NCBI GenBank assembly: GCA_002816585.1
Contig: MUCT01000033.1
Location: 66,564 to 130,563 of the forward strand
From: SAR202 cluster bacterium Io17-Chloro-G6
Lineage (GTDB): Bacteria > Chloroflexota > Dehalococcoidia > UBA3495
Length of the DNA: 64,000 bases
Direction of reading: 5' to 3'
Shown: piece by piece, positions 23,626 to 34,063 of the stretch
How positions within the stretch are numbered: position 1 is the first letter of the stretch
Layout: each line of letters begins with the position of its first letter
The notes under the pieces: generated by a model
Database searches by the model: none
Told to the model about the DNA's origin: nothing
Seen by the model: only the letters and a program-made list of their open reading frames with translations
Made by a program: the position numbers and the translations under genes

Positions 23626-24189
23626 ATGCTCGAGATGACAGTAGATAGCATCCGGGTCAGTCCCATGAATTACCAGCGGGTCGTGATTCTCCGTGAAAAG
23701 GAATCAGACCGTTATTTACCTATATGGATCGGCCCAGCAGAAGCCGACGCGATTGCAGTAAAACTGCAAGATTTGAGTGTGCCTCGGCCGTTGACCCACG
23801 ACCTGCTGGGTACAATCATTGAGTCCCTGGGCGGCGCCATCCAACACATCCTGGTGAGCGACCTCCACAACGATACCTTCTTCGCCAAGATCACAATCCA
23901 GGCCAATGGCGAAGCCAAAGAGATCGACTGCCGCCCCAGCGACGCCGTAGCCCTGGCGGTGCGGGCCCAGGTGCCGATCTACGCCAATGAAGAGGTCATG
24001 GACAAGGCCGGAATCCACCTAGACAAAGAGACTGGCAAGCCACTGGGCCAGGAGACGGCAACCGAAAAGCCTGAAGGTGAAGGACAGGCAGATGTGAGGC
24101 CGGAGGAGTTGAAGAGCATGTCAGCCTTCACCGACTTCATTGATTCTCTAGACCTGGAAGACTTCGGCAAGCAATCGGGCGCCCGCTAA
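23626..24189 (+). CDS. Bifunctional nuclease family protein (DUF151/BFN)
   Basis: 187 residues. VDSIRVSPMNYQRVVILREKE, LPIWIGPAEADAIA, RPLTHDLLG and IDCRPSDAVALAVRAQVPIYA are the conserved blocks of the BFN domain over residues 1-130. The remainder is a low-complexity acidic linker with a short helical end. The family was described as having DNase and RNase activity in plants and is widespread in bacteria, often as a protein of uncertain role. It has its own promoter and terminator, so it is a single-gene unit immediately upstream of the ATP synthase operon. The GGAGG to ATG spacing of eleven bases is long. Confidence 0.92.
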   Translation: MLEMTVDSIRVSPMNYQRVVILREKESDRYLPIWIGPAEADAIAVKLQDLSVPRPLTHDLLGTIIESLGGAIQHILVSDLHNDTFFAKITIQANGEAKEIDCRPSDAVALAVRAQVPIYANEEVMDKAGIHLDKETGKPLGQETATEKPEGEGQADVRPEELKSMSAFTDFIDSLDLEDFGKQSGAR

Positions 24190-24211
24190 CAGCCAGAGAA
24201 AATGTGATTAC

Positions 24212-24251
24212 AAAAAACGGCCTCGACGCCAAATCTTCGGGGCCGTTTTTT
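24212..24251 (+). terminator. Intrinsic terminator after the DUF151 gene
   Basis: AAAAAACGGCC and GGCCGTTTTTT form the stem around a loop of about 17 bases, ending in six T residues. It insulates the ATP synthase operon. Confidence 0.88.
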
Positions 24252-24289
24252 GATGAAAAATCCAACGTATTTCGTAATGTTAGCCTCAA

Positions 24290-24318
24290 TTGACATTTAA
24301 AATACCTAGTGATATTAT
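24290..24318 (+). promoter_or_regulatory. Strong sigma-70 promoter of the ATP synthase operon
   Basis: TTGACA (24290-24295), a 17-base spacer and TATTAT (24313-24318) lie just after the terminator and 21 bases before the first atp gene, in an AT-rich stretch. Confidence 0.85.
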
Positions 24319-24339
24319 TCACGACGCTCTGGCGGTGAC

Positions 24340-24594
24340 ATGGAACGGAGGCTGCTGGCACTACGCCTAACCGGGCTCGGATGGTACGTTGCCGCGTGCA
24401 TCGTCACCGGCGTGGTTGGTGGCGTGGCCTTGGACAAATGGCTCGGACTCGAACCTCTGTTTACTCTGCTAGGGACTCTACTAGGGACGACGGCTGCATT
24501 CTATGGCCTCTTCAAGATGATTCAGCCTCTGTTGCGTCCTGAACAACCCGGCAAACCAGACGACAAGTCCCATAACAATGGAGGGAGTCCATAG
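24340..24594 (+). CDS. AtpI/AtpZ-type ATP synthase accessory membrane protein
   Basis: 84 residues with two predicted membrane helices (about 10-30 and 38-60) and a hydrophilic tail. The phrase GWYVAACIVTGVVGGVALDKWLG and the following LLGTLLGTTAAFYGLFKMI are typical of the small protein encoded first in many atp operons, which helps assemble the c-ring or may carry divalent ions. It starts the operon and its TAG shares one base with the GTG of atpB. No clear ribosome binding site precedes the ATG, only 21 bases from the promoter. Confidence 0.8.
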   Translation: MERRLLALRLTGLGWYVAACIVTGVVGGVALDKWLGLEPLFTLLGTLLGTTAAFYGLFKMIQPLLRPEQPGKPDDKSHNNGGSP

Positions 24595-25670
24595 TGGGTT
24601 CCGGCGCTGGCAAATTCATCGCTCTGGGTTTGATATTTGTTTTGGCGCTAGCAATCGCGGGACTCATCACCGGAGCAATCGGAGCCGGCCTCACCCAATC
24701 GGAAGAAGACAAGAACGCCGGCGAGACCGCTGAAGGTCCCTTCATACCCAAGCCGGAAGTCCACCTTCCGGCGCAGGTAGTCTTCCCCACCTCTGACCGA
24801 ACCCGCTACCGGGATTTTCTCCACGCCGAAGAAGAAGAGAAAGCCCACGGCGAGGAATCCCTCACCCACGAGCAGCATGAATTGGTGGATGAAGGCCCCT
24901 ACCAAGGAAGCAACTTCATCGTCACCAACACCATCCTTTCCTCCTGGATCGCCAGCATTGTCTTGGTCTTGCTGTTTGTACTTGGAGCACGGAAAGCCGC
25001 ACTGGTGCCCGGCCGGTTCCAGAATTTCGTCGAGATAGCCATAGAGGGCTTGTTGAACTTCGTGGAAGGTGTCGTCGGCCGGGAACACAGCCGGTTGATA
25101 TTTCCGGTCATCGCAACCATCTTCCTCTTTGTGATCATCAACGCCTGGATTGGTCTGCTGCCCATCTACCCCTCTCTGGGGTTCAAGAATGACGATATTA
25201 TCCAGATACATCTGCTGCGGCCGGCCGGTACCGACATTAACATGCCGCTGGCTTTGGCCTTGGTCTCATTCTTCTTCGTTGAATGGCTGGGTCTGAAGAT
25301 GCTGGGTCTCGGTTACATCACCAAGTTCGTCCGGGTAGGCAGTTTGAAACAGGGGCTCGGAGCGTTGTTCCAGTTCAAGTTCTTGGACGCCTTCCAGGGC
25401 TTGTTGGACTTCTTCTTCGTTGGCCCTCTCGAGGCGTTCAGCGAGTTTGTGCGGCTGATCAGCTTCACATTCCGTTTGTTTGGCAACATGACCGCCGGCG
25501 AGATACTGGTCTTGGTATCGGCCTTCCTGGTGCCGTTTGTGGCCACGGTTGGCGTCTACGGCCTTGAATTGCTGGTGGGCTTCATCCAAGCGCTCATCTT
25601 CTCGGGCCTGACATTGGTGTTCGCGGCAATCGCCATAACCGCTCACGGCGGGCATGCAGAAGCTCACTAG
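24594..25670 (+). CDS. atpB: ATP synthase subunit a, with long N-terminal region
   Basis: 358 residues, about 100 longer than usual. Start is GTG at 24594, behind GGAGGGAG. A first membrane helix (residues about 7-27) is followed by an acidic and His-rich soluble region of about 80 residues before the normal a-subunit helices. The proton-channel Arg is in SFTFRLFGNMTAGE, and the C-terminal helix FIQALIFSGLTLVF is present. It forms the proton path against the c-ring in the Fo sector. The C-terminus ends in HGGHAEAH. The extended N-terminal part is predicted extracytoplasmic and its role is unknown. Confidence 0.95.
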   Translation: MGSGAGKFIALGLIFVLALAIAGLITGAIGAGLTQSEEDKNAGETAEGPFIPKPEVHLPAQVVFPTSDRTRYRDFLHAEEEEKAHGEESLTHEQHELVDEGPYQGSNFIVTNTILSSWIASIVLVLLFVLGARKAALVPGRFQNFVEIAIEGLLNFVEGVVGREHSRLIFPVIATIFLFVIINAWIGLLPIYPSLGFKNDDIIQIHLLRPAGTDINMPLALALVSFFFVEWLGLKMLGLGYITKFVRVGSLKQGLGALFQFKFLDAFQGLLDFFFVGPLEAFSEFVRLISFTFRLFGNMTAGEILVLVSAFLVPFVATVGVYGLELLVGFIQALIFSGLTLVFAAIAITAHGGHAEAH

Positions 25671-25798
25671 GTCAGGTTTTCCGGTTGGTGTCCCGGAGAA
25701 TTGGCGGCGGTTATAATTACCGGGCGCCATGGCTTTGGCGAGACCGCTCACAAGTGAAATCGAAGGTAGTTAGCAGTAGTTAGCACAGGGGGAACGAA

Positions 25799-25897
25799 AT
25801 GGACGTATTGATCTTGATTATGGTTTTGGCGGTGGTCGGTATCGCGGCGGCGGCATTGGGCGGGATTTTCGCGATCTATTTTGCCAACCAAGATTAG
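25799..25897 (+). CDS. Small membrane protein (32 residues) within the atp operon
   Basis: An ATG at 25799 with GGGGGA five bases upstream opens a 32-codon frame ending TAG. The product is one hydrophobic helix of about 25 residues with an AAAALGGIFAIYF motif and the polar end ANQD, with Asp2 before the helix. It lies between atpB and atpE, where no standard subunit gene belongs. Codon choice (GCG, GTG, GGC) fits coding use. Similar tiny hydrophobic ORFs near c-subunit genes have been seen in various atp operons, but I do not recognise this one. It could be an assembly or regulatory peptide of Fo. Expression is not proven. Confidence 0.55.
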   Translation: MDVLILIMVLAVVGIAAAALGGIFAIYFANQD

Positions 25898-25948
25898 ATA
25901 TCGACTAAGAAGGCAAATTCGCTAAGGCTCACGGAACTAAGGAGATAA

Positions 25949-26230
<282 letters not shown>

Positions 26231-26313
26231 GTTGGAGTTCTTGGAATTCATGGAATCTGACTCCGACAGGGTCTCTCCGAGGTTCCCTCGAGATTCAAGG
26301 ATAGTGGATTGAT

Positions 26314-26817
26314 ATGTTAGAGACATTGGGAATCCATTTCCCAAGCCTCGCGATATACCTGGTCAACTTCCTATTGGTTCTGGCGCTGCTGTATCTGTTT
26401 GCCTATAAACCGATACTGCGGCTGATGGACCAACGGGCGGACCGCATCAGGGAAAGCCTGGCAGCCGCCGACCGGGCGAGGGCAGATGCCGCGTCTTCTC
26501 AGGAGGCTATCCAGGAGCAAATAACAGAGGCCCGGCGGGAAGGTCAGCGCATCATGGACCAAACGCGGGAAGCCGCGGAACGATTCCGCACTGAGGAGAT
26601 GGACAAGGCGCGCCAGGAGGCCGAGGCCTTCGTGGAACGGGCAAGATCGGACATCCAAAGGGAGCGGGACAACGCTCTCCAAGAGGTCCGGGCCAGTTTC
26701 GGCGACCTGGCCATAACCGCGGCCGAGCGGGTAATCCGCGGTTCTCTTGACCGGACGGCCCATGAAGACCTGATAAACCAAGTATTGGAAGAAGGCGAAT
26801 CCCTGAGAAGGGGTTAG
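26314..26817 (+). CDS. atpF: ATP synthase subunit b
   Basis: 167 residues. One N-terminal membrane helix (about 12-32, YLVNFLLVLALLYLFAYKP) is followed by a long charged helical stalk rich in Arg, Glu, Ala and Gln, ending in the ITAAERVIRGSLD segment that contacts delta. It is the peripheral stalk linking Fo to F1. It lies 83 bases after atpE and only seven bases before atpH. The ribosome binding site is weak, so its level may depend on coupling in the operon. Confidence 0.95.
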   Translation: MLETLGIHFPSLAIYLVNFLLVLALLYLFAYKPILRLMDQRADRIRESLAAADRARADAASSQEAIQEQITEARREGQRIMDQTREAAERFRTEEMDKARQEAEAFVERARSDIQRERDNALQEVRASFGDLAITAAERVIRGSLDRTAHEDLINQVLEEGESLRRG

Positions 26818-26824
26818 AGAACGA

Positions 26825-27373
26825 ATGGCCCAGCAACTCTCAGGACAACGTTACGCCGAGGCCATCTTTGACCTGGCCTTGGAGAACAACCAAGTTGAAC
26901 AATGGGCGGAGGATCTGGCAGTGGTGGCCGAGGTGTTCGAAGACGCCGATTTTGCCGCTCTGTTGAAACACGCCGACATGCCGGCGGCCGACAAACTGAG
27001 GGCCACGGCTTCAGTGTTGGCCAACATCAACCCGTTGGTGCGTAACCTAGTGGACCTGCTGGTGTCCAAGAACTCAGTGGACTCCATCTCCCGCGTCCAT
27101 ACCGGATATACAAGGCTGCTGGACCAACACCTTGGAAGGCAGCGGGTGGAGATCACCACGGCAGTGCCGCTGGAACGAACCGAGACCGACCGGATCAGCA
27201 GCTTTGTAAGTGGACTGATCCGCGCCGAAGTCGTGTTAACAACCAAGGTCGATGATTCTATCCTGGGGGGACTGGTGATTCAGATCGGAGACCAGCTATT
27301 GGACGGTAGCACCAAGACCCGCTTGGAAGGATTGCGCACCCGCATGCGTACGGAGATCGCCGCCTCAAGTTAG
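26825..27373 (+). CDS. atpH: ATP synthase subunit delta
   Basis: 182 residues, the usual delta length. The N-terminal helical domain reads RYAEAIFDLALENNQVEQW, and the C-terminal part has VEITTAVPLERTETDRIS and ILGGLVIQIGDQLLDGS, the conserved OSCP/delta block. It caps the F1 head and joins the b stalk. It begins seven bases after atpF and is followed by a 131-base gap before atpA that contains no gene and a good AAGGAG ribosome binding site for atpA. Confidence 0.96.
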   Translation: MAQQLSGQRYAEAIFDLALENNQVEQWAEDLAVVAEVFEDADFAALLKHADMPAADKLRATASVLANINPLVRNLVDLLVSKNSVDSISRVHTGYTRLLDQHLGRQRVEITTAVPLERTETDRISSFVSGLIRAEVVLTTKVDDSILGGLVIQIGDQLLDGSTKTRLEGLRTRMRTEIAASS

Positions 27374-27504
27374 CGGCCTTGGCTTAAAATAGAAATTGGC
27401 CCCAATATCCATCGACGGACAAGGGGCGTTGAAGAATACCGGATGAACCGCCAAGGGCGTATCGAGCGCAACTGGCCGAATCGTTACCGCAAGGAGAACC
27501 TCTG

Positions 27505-29016
27505 ATGGCAACCAGAGGACAGGACATAGTCTCGCTGATAAAGCGCCAGATCGAGGAGTTTGGCGGAGATCTGGCCCTGGTGGATGTGGGCACCGTGGTC
27601 CAAGTGGGCGACGGTGTCGCCAGCATCCAAGGCCTCCAGGGCGTCCGTTCCAACGAGTTGCTGGACTTTGGGAACGACATCTTGGGTCTAGCCCTAAACT
27701 TGGAATTGGATATTGTGGGCGCGGCCATCTTGGGCGACGCCAACGCAGTGAAAGAGGGCGACCGGGTACAGTCCACCGGCCGGATTATCGAGGTCCCCGT
27801 GGGCGATGCCCTGATCGGCCGGGTGGTCGACCCCTTGGGCAGGCCCCTGGACGGGAAGGGCACGGTGGAGACCACCGGTACCCGTTCCGTTGAAAAAGTA
27901 GCCCCCAACGTCGTGTCCCGCCAGTCCGTCGACCAGCCGGTGCAGACCGGCATCAAGGCCATCGACTCCATGATTCCCATCGGCCGGGGCCAGCGGGAAC
28001 TGATCATTGGAGACCGCTCCACCGGCAAGACCGCCATCTCTCTGGATACCATCATCAACCAGAAGGGCGGTGACCTGATCTGCATCTACGTGGCCATCGG
28101 ACAGAAGCAGGGCAAGGTGGCCCAAGTTGTGGGGTCCTTGGATGCGGCCGGCGCCATGGACCACACGATCGTTGTCACCGCCGGCGCTTCCGACCCGGCG
28201 CCCCTTCAGTACATTGCTCCCTACTCCGGCTGCGCCATGGCCGAAGAGTTCATGGACCAGGGGAGGGACGTTCTCATCGTCTATGACGACCTGACCAAGC
28301 ACGCCTGGGCCTACCGCCAGATGTCGCTGCTGCTCAGACGCCCGGCGGGACGCGAGGCCTACCCTGGAGATATCTTTTACCTGCACAGCCGTTTGCTGGA
28401 GCGGTCTGCCCGTATGGACGAAGCTAACGGCGGCGGCTCCATCACCGCTCTGCCGATCATCGAGACTCAAGCAGGCGACGTTTCCGCGTATATCCCGACC
28501 AACGTGATCTCGATCACCGACGGCCAGATCTACCTGGAGCCGGAGTTGTTCAACTCCGGAATCCGCCCAGCAGTTAACGTGGGCCTATCGGTGTCCCGGG
28601 TCGGTGGCGCGGCCCAAACCAGAGCCATCCGCAAAGTCGCCGGTCAGCTTCGTCTAGCCTTGGCCCAGTACCGGGAGTTGGCCACCTTCGCCCAGTTCGG
28701 AACGGCCGACCTGGACGCCGCCACCAGGGCCCAGTTGGCCCGGGGCCAATTGGCCACCGAAGTGCTTAAACAGGGACAATACGTCCCGCTGTCCCTCGCC
28801 AACGAAGTCGTGATCCTGTTCGCGGTAAACGAAGGCCTGATGGAAGATGTTCAGATTGAGAACGTAGGTGCCTTTCAAGATGGCCTGCTTCGCTACGTCG
28901 CTGGTACCCATCCCGATATTCTGAATGCCATCGATGAAAGCAAAGACATCTCCGACGATCTGTCGGCGAACCTCACCAAGGCGATCAACGACTTCAAGCC
29001 AACATTTACTGGCTAG
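27505..29016 (+). CDS. atpA: ATP synthase subunit alpha
   Basis: 503 residues. Walker A is [11 protein letters not shown] near 170, the non-catalytic nucleotide site uses Lys and Thr there, and the alpha-specific region around [21 protein letters not shown] is near 320. The arginine finger region [16 protein letters not shown] is near 364. Alpha subunits alternate with beta in the F1 hexamer. Length, start (ATG with AAGGAG) and all domains are complete. It sits between atpH and atpG as in standard operons. Confidence 0.98.
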   Translation: MATRGQDIVSLIKRQIEEFGGDLALVDVGTVVQVGDGVASIQGLQGVRSNELLDFGNDILGLALNLELDIVGAAILGDANAVKEGDRVQSTGRIIEVPVGDALIGRVVDPLGRPLDGKGTVETTGTRSVEKVAPNVVSRQSVDQPVQTGIKAIDSMIPIGRGQRELIIGDRSTGKTAISLDTIINQKGGDLICIYVAIGQKQGKVAQVVGSLDAAGAMDHTIVVTAGASDPAPLQYIAPYSGCAMAEEFMDQGRDVLIVYDDLTKHAWAYRQMSLLLRRPAGREAYPGDIFYLHSRLLERSARMDEANGGGSITALPIIETQAGDVSAYIPTNVISITDGQIYLEPELFNSGIRPAVNVGLSVSRVGGAAQTRAIRKVAGQLRLALAQYRELATFAQFGTADLDAATRAQLARGQLATEVLKQGQYVPLSLANEVVILFAVNEGLMEDVQIENVGAFQDGLLRYVAGTHPDILNAIDESKDISDDLSANLTKAINDFKPTFTG

Positions 29017-29064
29017 CCGAGACCAAGAGCTGAATCCGGAAGCCAGGTTCGGAAGAATAGATAG

Positions 29065-29928
29065 ATGCCCAGCGTAAGAGACATACGTCGGCGGATACGC
29101 AGCGTGGATAACACCGCCAAGGTGACCAACGCAATGTCGTTGATCGCCGCGTCCAAGATGCGTCGGGCCCAGAACTCCGTGCTTGAGGGGCGGCCCTACT
29201 CGGTCAAGATTCAAGAGGTCATTGCCCACCTGGCCGCCCAACCCGTCGACAACGAAGACGGAGCCCAGCCCCTGTTGGCCATCCGTACGGTGGAAAAAGC
29301 CACCGTGCTGATGATCAGTCCCGACCGGGGACTATGCGGCGGCTTGCACGCCAACCTGAACAGGCGGGTCGGACAGTTCATCTTGGAGCAACAGGTCCCT
29401 GTGCAATCAATCGCCGTGGGCCGCAAGGGCCGGGACTTCATGGCCCGGACCAACCAGGACCTTAAGGCGACCTTCACCGACCTGGGCGAAACCCCCCTCT
29501 TGATCGACACACACGCTATCTCGCACATGATTATCGACGCTTACCGCGAAGGCGAGGCTGACGAAGTCTACCTGGCCTATACGAAATACGTTTCAACCAT
29601 GCTCCAGGAGCCGGTCATCGAAAAACTGCTGCCCATCGCCCCGGCTGAGCTGACCTCTGCCGAGAGCGTCGGCTACATCTACGAGCCCAGCAACTTGGCG
29701 GTGCTGCAGGACCTGTTGCCCCGGTTCATCGAGATGCAGGTCTTCCACGCTATCTTGGAATCCATAGCCAGCGAACAGTCGGCGCGGATGGTAGCCATGC
29801 GGGCAGCCACCGACAATGCCAGTGAATTGTCGGGAGACCTGACCCTGGTGATGAACAAGCTGCGCCAGGAAAGCATCACCAATGAACTGCTAGACCTAAT
29901 CGGCGGCCAGATAGCCCTTGAAGGCTAG
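29065..29928 (+). CDS. atpG: ATP synthase subunit gamma
   Basis: 287 residues. The N-terminal helix (VRDIRRRIRSVDNTAKVTNAM) and C-terminal helix (MVAMRAATDNASELSGDLTLVMNKLRQ) form the rotating coiled coil, with the globular Rossmann-like part between, including SPDRGLCGGLHANL. It turns within the alpha3beta3 head and couples rotation to catalysis. No redox-regulatory Cys insert of chloroplast type is visible. It starts 48 bases after atpA. Confidence 0.97.
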   Translation: MPSVRDIRRRIRSVDNTAKVTNAMSLIAASKMRRAQNSVLEGRPYSVKIQEVIAHLAAQPVDNEDGAQPLLAIRTVEKATVLMISPDRGLCGGLHANLNRRVGQFILEQQVPVQSIAVGRKGRDFMARTNQDLKATFTDLGETPLLIDTHAISHMIIDAYREGEADEVYLAYTKYVSTMLQEPVIEKLLPIAPAELTSAESVGYIYEPSNLAVLQDLLPRFIEMQVFHAILESIASEQSARMVAMRAATDNASELSGDLTLVMNKLRQESITNELLDLIGGQIALEG

Positions 29929-29982
29929 ACGCACGCCTGTAGCGAGTATCCCTTTTATCAAAGGCTAGCGACGCCCCGATAG

Positions 29983-31401
<1,419 letters not shown>

Positions 31402-31416
31402 GGGATAGTAAGTCAA

Positions 31417-31854
31417 ATGCCAATGCTGCTGGAAATCATCACCGCCGAACGCCAGGTATATTCCGGCGATGTGGACATGGTGATCGCGCCGGGATTCGAT
31501 GGGCAACTGGGGATACTTCCCAGGCACGCCCCGTTGATGACCATGTTGAAACCCGGTGAGTTGACGGTCCGGAAGGACGGTGAAGATATTTATGTCGCCG
31601 TTTCCGGCGGCTTCATGGAAGTGCTGGGCAACCGGGTGAGTGTGCTGGCCGACGCCTGCGAGCGGTCCGACGAGATCGACGAGGAGCGCGCCCAACAGGC
31701 CATGCAACGGGCGCAGGAACGCCTGGCCAACCGGGGTTCGGACATGGAGATGCAGAGTGCGTTGACATCTCTGCAGCGTGCCCAGGTCCGGCTCGGTATG
31801 GTGCGGCGCCGGAGGCCACGACCAGGCCAGCCGCCGCCCGGAGCCACCTCCTAA
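31417..31854 (+). CDS. atpC: ATP synthase subunit epsilon
   Basis: 145 residues. The N-terminal beta-sandwich (LLEIITAERQVYSGDVDMVIAPGFDGQLGILPRHAP) is intact, followed by the two-helix C-terminal regulatory domain (DEERAQQAMQRAQERLANRG). The tail of about 25 residues is rich in Arg and Pro and may be disordered. Epsilon inhibits ATP hydrolysis and couples F1 to the c-ring. It closes the operon, with a terminator five bases downstream. Confidence 0.96.
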   Translation: MPMLLEIITAERQVYSGDVDMVIAPGFDGQLGILPRHAPLMTMLKPGELTVRKDGEDIYVAVSGGFMEVLGNRVSVLADACERSDEIDEERAQQAMQRAQERLANRGSDMEMQSALTSLQRAQVRLGMVRRRRPRPGQPPPGATS

Positions 31855-31858
31855 AAGG

Positions 31859-31900
31859 AATAGCAAAAAACCCCGGCTTTGGCCTGGGCGTTTTGCTATT
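31859..31900 (+). terminator. Terminator of the ATP synthase operon
   Basis: AATAGCAAAA and TTTTGCTATT bracket an inner CCCCGGC/GCCTGGG stem. It lies five bases after the atpC stop and before the convergent rex gene. Confidence 0.82.
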
Positions 31901-31936
31901 CTCGGGCCGGTCACGAAGAAACCCCAAGAGTCATGG

Positions 31937-31956
31937 ATTCCAGCGCAAGCTGGAAT
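31937..31956. repeat. Short REP-like palindrome
   Basis: ATTCCAGC-GCAA-GCTGGAAT is a perfect 8-base stem with a four-base loop, preceded by ATGG and followed by a CC-rich stretch. This wording is that of a common dispersed bacterial intergenic repeat. It lies between the atp terminator and the rex stop codon. Confidence 0.65.
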
Positions 31957-31979
31957 GCCAGTGCGGGTGACGAAAAAAC

Positions 31980-32630
31980 CTAATCGTCGTTGATGTAGTA
32001 AATCATGGACTGGAGGGCCAGCACCGGGTCGATATTGCGTATTCGTATGCCTTCCCGAACCTGGGGGGTAATTGGAGCGTAATTTAGGATCGCCCGGACA
32101 CCGCAGGCCACCAACTGATCGACCACGTTCTGAGTGTACTCCACCGGAACGGCTACGATGGCGATGCTGATCTTTTCTTGGCCCACCACCTCGTCCAACT
32201 CGCCCATGTTGCGCACCACCAGTCCACCGACCGTCTCTCCCACGACGTTGTTGTTGAGATCGAACGCAGCGACCAGATGAAACCCGTCGGGGTTGAACCC
32301 AGGGTAACTCAAGATTGCCCGGCCCAGGCGGCCAACACCGACCACGGCGACGTTCCAAGGTGAATTGATGCCCAGTATCTGCCGCAAGCGGTCCAACAGG
32401 TCGCGCACGCTGTAGCCGCGCCCTTGCTTTCCGAAACGCCCAAAATAGCTAAGGTCTTTGCGTATTTGGGCGGGTGTTACCTGAAGTTTTTCGCCCAGTT
32501 GCTGGGAGCTAACAACCTGGGTCCCGTCGTCTAGCAGCCGGTTCAGTATCCGGACGTATTGGGGAAGACGGCTTATGACCACATCGGGTACATCCGAGCG
32601 GCTCTGTCGGGATTCGGATTTGGGAGCCAT
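31980..32630 (-). CDS. rex: Redox-sensing transcriptional repressor Rex
   Basis: 216 residues. The N-terminal winged helix reads VVISRLPQYVRILNRLLDDG and SSQQLGEKLQVTPAQIRKDLSYFG, which is the Rex DNA-binding domain. The Rossmann domain has VVGVGRLGRAIL near 94 and later FDLNNNVVG, the NAD(H) site, followed by the C-terminal swapped helix. Rex releases its operators when NADH rises, controlling fermentative and respiratory genes. It lies convergent to atpC. A Rex operator (TTGTGAAN6TTCACAA) was not seen near rex or in the atp promoter. Confidence 0.96.
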   Translation of the reverse strand: MAPKSESRQSRSDVPDVVISRLPQYVRILNRLLDDGTQVVSSQQLGEKLQVTPAQIRKDLSYFGRFGKQGRGYSVRDLLDRLRQILGINSPWNVAVVGVGRLGRAILSYPGFNPDGFHLVAAFDLNNNVVGETVGGLVVRNMGELDEVVGQEKISIAIVAVPVEYTQNVVDQLVACGVRAILNYAPITPQVREGIRIRNIDPVLALQSMIYYINDD

Positions 32631-32750
32631 GGCGTCTCATTCCCTTCACCGATGGCTTTCTATTAATAAAATTACCGAATCAGACGACCAGACGGTGAAC
32701 CTGGATTTCTAACAGGGCAATCGGCGACGCATTTTCGGAGTTCGGTTAAC

Positions 32751-32756
32751 TATAAT
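32751..32756 (+). promoter_or_regulatory. -10 box (TATAAT) for the DUF503 gene
   Basis: TATAAT ends five bases before an ATG at 32762 that is therefore close to the transcript start. This supports use of the downstream TTG at 32846 as the real start. No clear -35 was found. Confidence 0.5.
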
Positions 32757-32845
32757 CTATAATGACGGTTCAATCGCAGTCAAGAACGCACTCTTCTACC
32801 TCGTGCCGGATTCAGACACAGACGGCCATTTCCAGGGAGGCACTA

Positions 32846-33139
32846 TTGCACCTAGGCGTTTGCCGGGTAAAGCTTCATCTGCCGGATTCTAGTAGCCTGA
32901 AAGATAAACGTCAGGTGACCCGCTCGCTGTCCGCCCGCATCCGGAACCAGTTCAACGTCGCGGTGGCCGAGGTGGAGGACCAAGATCTGCGGCAGCGTCT
33001 GACCCTGGCAATTTGCTGCGTTAGCACCGATCCCGCCCACGCCAACGAGATGGTCTCCAAAGTGGTTGCCTTCGTTGAGGAGTCGCGGAGAGACCTGGAG
33101 TTGTTGGACTATCAGACGGAGATCATCTCAGGGGTCTAA
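32846..33139 (+). CDS. DUF503 family protein
   Basis: 97 residues from TTG 32846, which is preceded by AGGGAGG at a good distance. The alternative ATG at 32762 would add 28 residues unlike the family. The sequence LGVCRVKLHLPDSSSLKDKRQVTRSLSARIRNQFNVAVAEVEDQDLRQRL is the complete conserved core of DUF503 (YlxP-like), with VVAFVEESRRDLELLDYQTEI as the last helix. Such proteins are ferredoxin-like and associated with ribosome or RNA maturation in some operons, but their function is not established. It is a single gene here between divergent rex and the convergent hydrolase. Confidence 0.88.
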   Translation: MHLGVCRVKLHLPDSSSLKDKRQVTRSLSARIRNQFNVAVAEVEDQDLRQRLTLAICCVSTDPAHANEMVSKVVAFVEESRRDLELLDYQTEIISGV

Positions 33140-33161
33140 AGGAGGGGGTTGGGTCGCCGGT

Positions 33162-34019
33162 TTACTGGACCCCGGCCAGAAACGACTTTATCGCTCTCCA
33201 GTACTGCTCACCGGCAATTTGAAAGGTGTCGTCATGCGCCGCTCCTTCCAGCATCTGGAAACTTTTCGGTTGGTTGGCCGCGTCATATAGCTTGCGCCCC
33301 TGAGATATGGGAACGGTTTCGTCCAATTCACCGTGAAGCACCAGAACAGGCATGTTGAGCCGTTGGATGCGGGAGATGGTGTCGTAGTGGTTGCGCACCA
33401 GCCATCCGGCCGGAGGGAAAGGCAATGTCAGTTTGGCCATATCGCGGACAGAAGTAAAAGGCGAGACCAACACCATCGCCAATGGCGGCTGGGTCAAGGC
33501 CAGCTCCACCGCCACCGCCGCACCCAAGGAATGTCCCAGATAAACAATCCTGTTTGGGTCCGCATCCGGCCTAGACAACAGATATTCGACCGCGGCCCTG
33601 GAGTCCAGGTAAGTGCCCTTCTCCGACGGCTTGCCTTCGCTCCGCCCGTAGCCCCGGTAATCGAAGATAAAGATATTGTCCCCGGTTCGGTGGTGGGCCT
33701 GAGCCAGCTCATCTACCCGATGGCCCAGATTGCCGCCGTTGCCGTGGAACCACAGCCAGGTCAAATCGGACCCGCGTTCAGGGTCACCGGGGATGAACCA
33801 ACCCTGAAGCGTCATGCCATCGGATGTGTGGAATCTGACGTCTTCATATTCCAAACCGGCATCGCTGGGGGTGTACAAGAGCTCGGCCACGGGAAAGAAC
33901 ACGAACCGTTTTTCCAACTGTGACCAGAGCACTAGGAAAGTTACTCCATAGGCCAGAGAAGCCCCGATTGCGACGCTGATCAGAACCAGCCGAATTCGCC
34001 TGACCACGACCTGAGCCAA
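33162..34019 (-). CDS. Membrane-anchored alpha/beta hydrolase (BEM46/ABHD-like)
   Basis: 285 residues. Residues about 9-31 form a membrane anchor. The fold shows FHGNGGNLGHR (oxyanion hole) near 92, the nucleophile GHSLGAA (Ser) near 165, the acid in HGELDETVP near 230 and the His in GAAHDD near 259. The pattern matches the BEM46/ABHD13 group of outward- or inward-facing serine hydrolases. Substrate unknown. It is 44 bases downstream of the receiver-like gene on the same strand and may be the last member of that operon. Confidence 0.85.
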   Translation of the reverse strand: MAQVVVRRIRLVLISVAIGASLAYGVTFLVLWSQLEKRFVFFPVAELLYTPSDAGLEYEDVRFHTSDGMTLQGWFIPGDPERGSDLTWLWFHGNGGNLGHRVDELAQAHHRTGDNIFIFDYRGYGRSEGKPSEKGTYLDSRAAVEYLLSRPDADPNRIVYLGHSLGAAVAVELALTQPPLAMVLVSPFTSVRDMAKLTLPFPPAGWLVRNHYDTISRIQRLNMPVLVLHGELDETVPISQGRKLYDAANQPKSFQMLEGAAHDDTFQIAGEQYWRAIKSFLAGVQ

Positions 34020-34063
34020 TATGTCCGCCTAGAACAAGCCCAACGAATTTGAGCGATCTGGCG

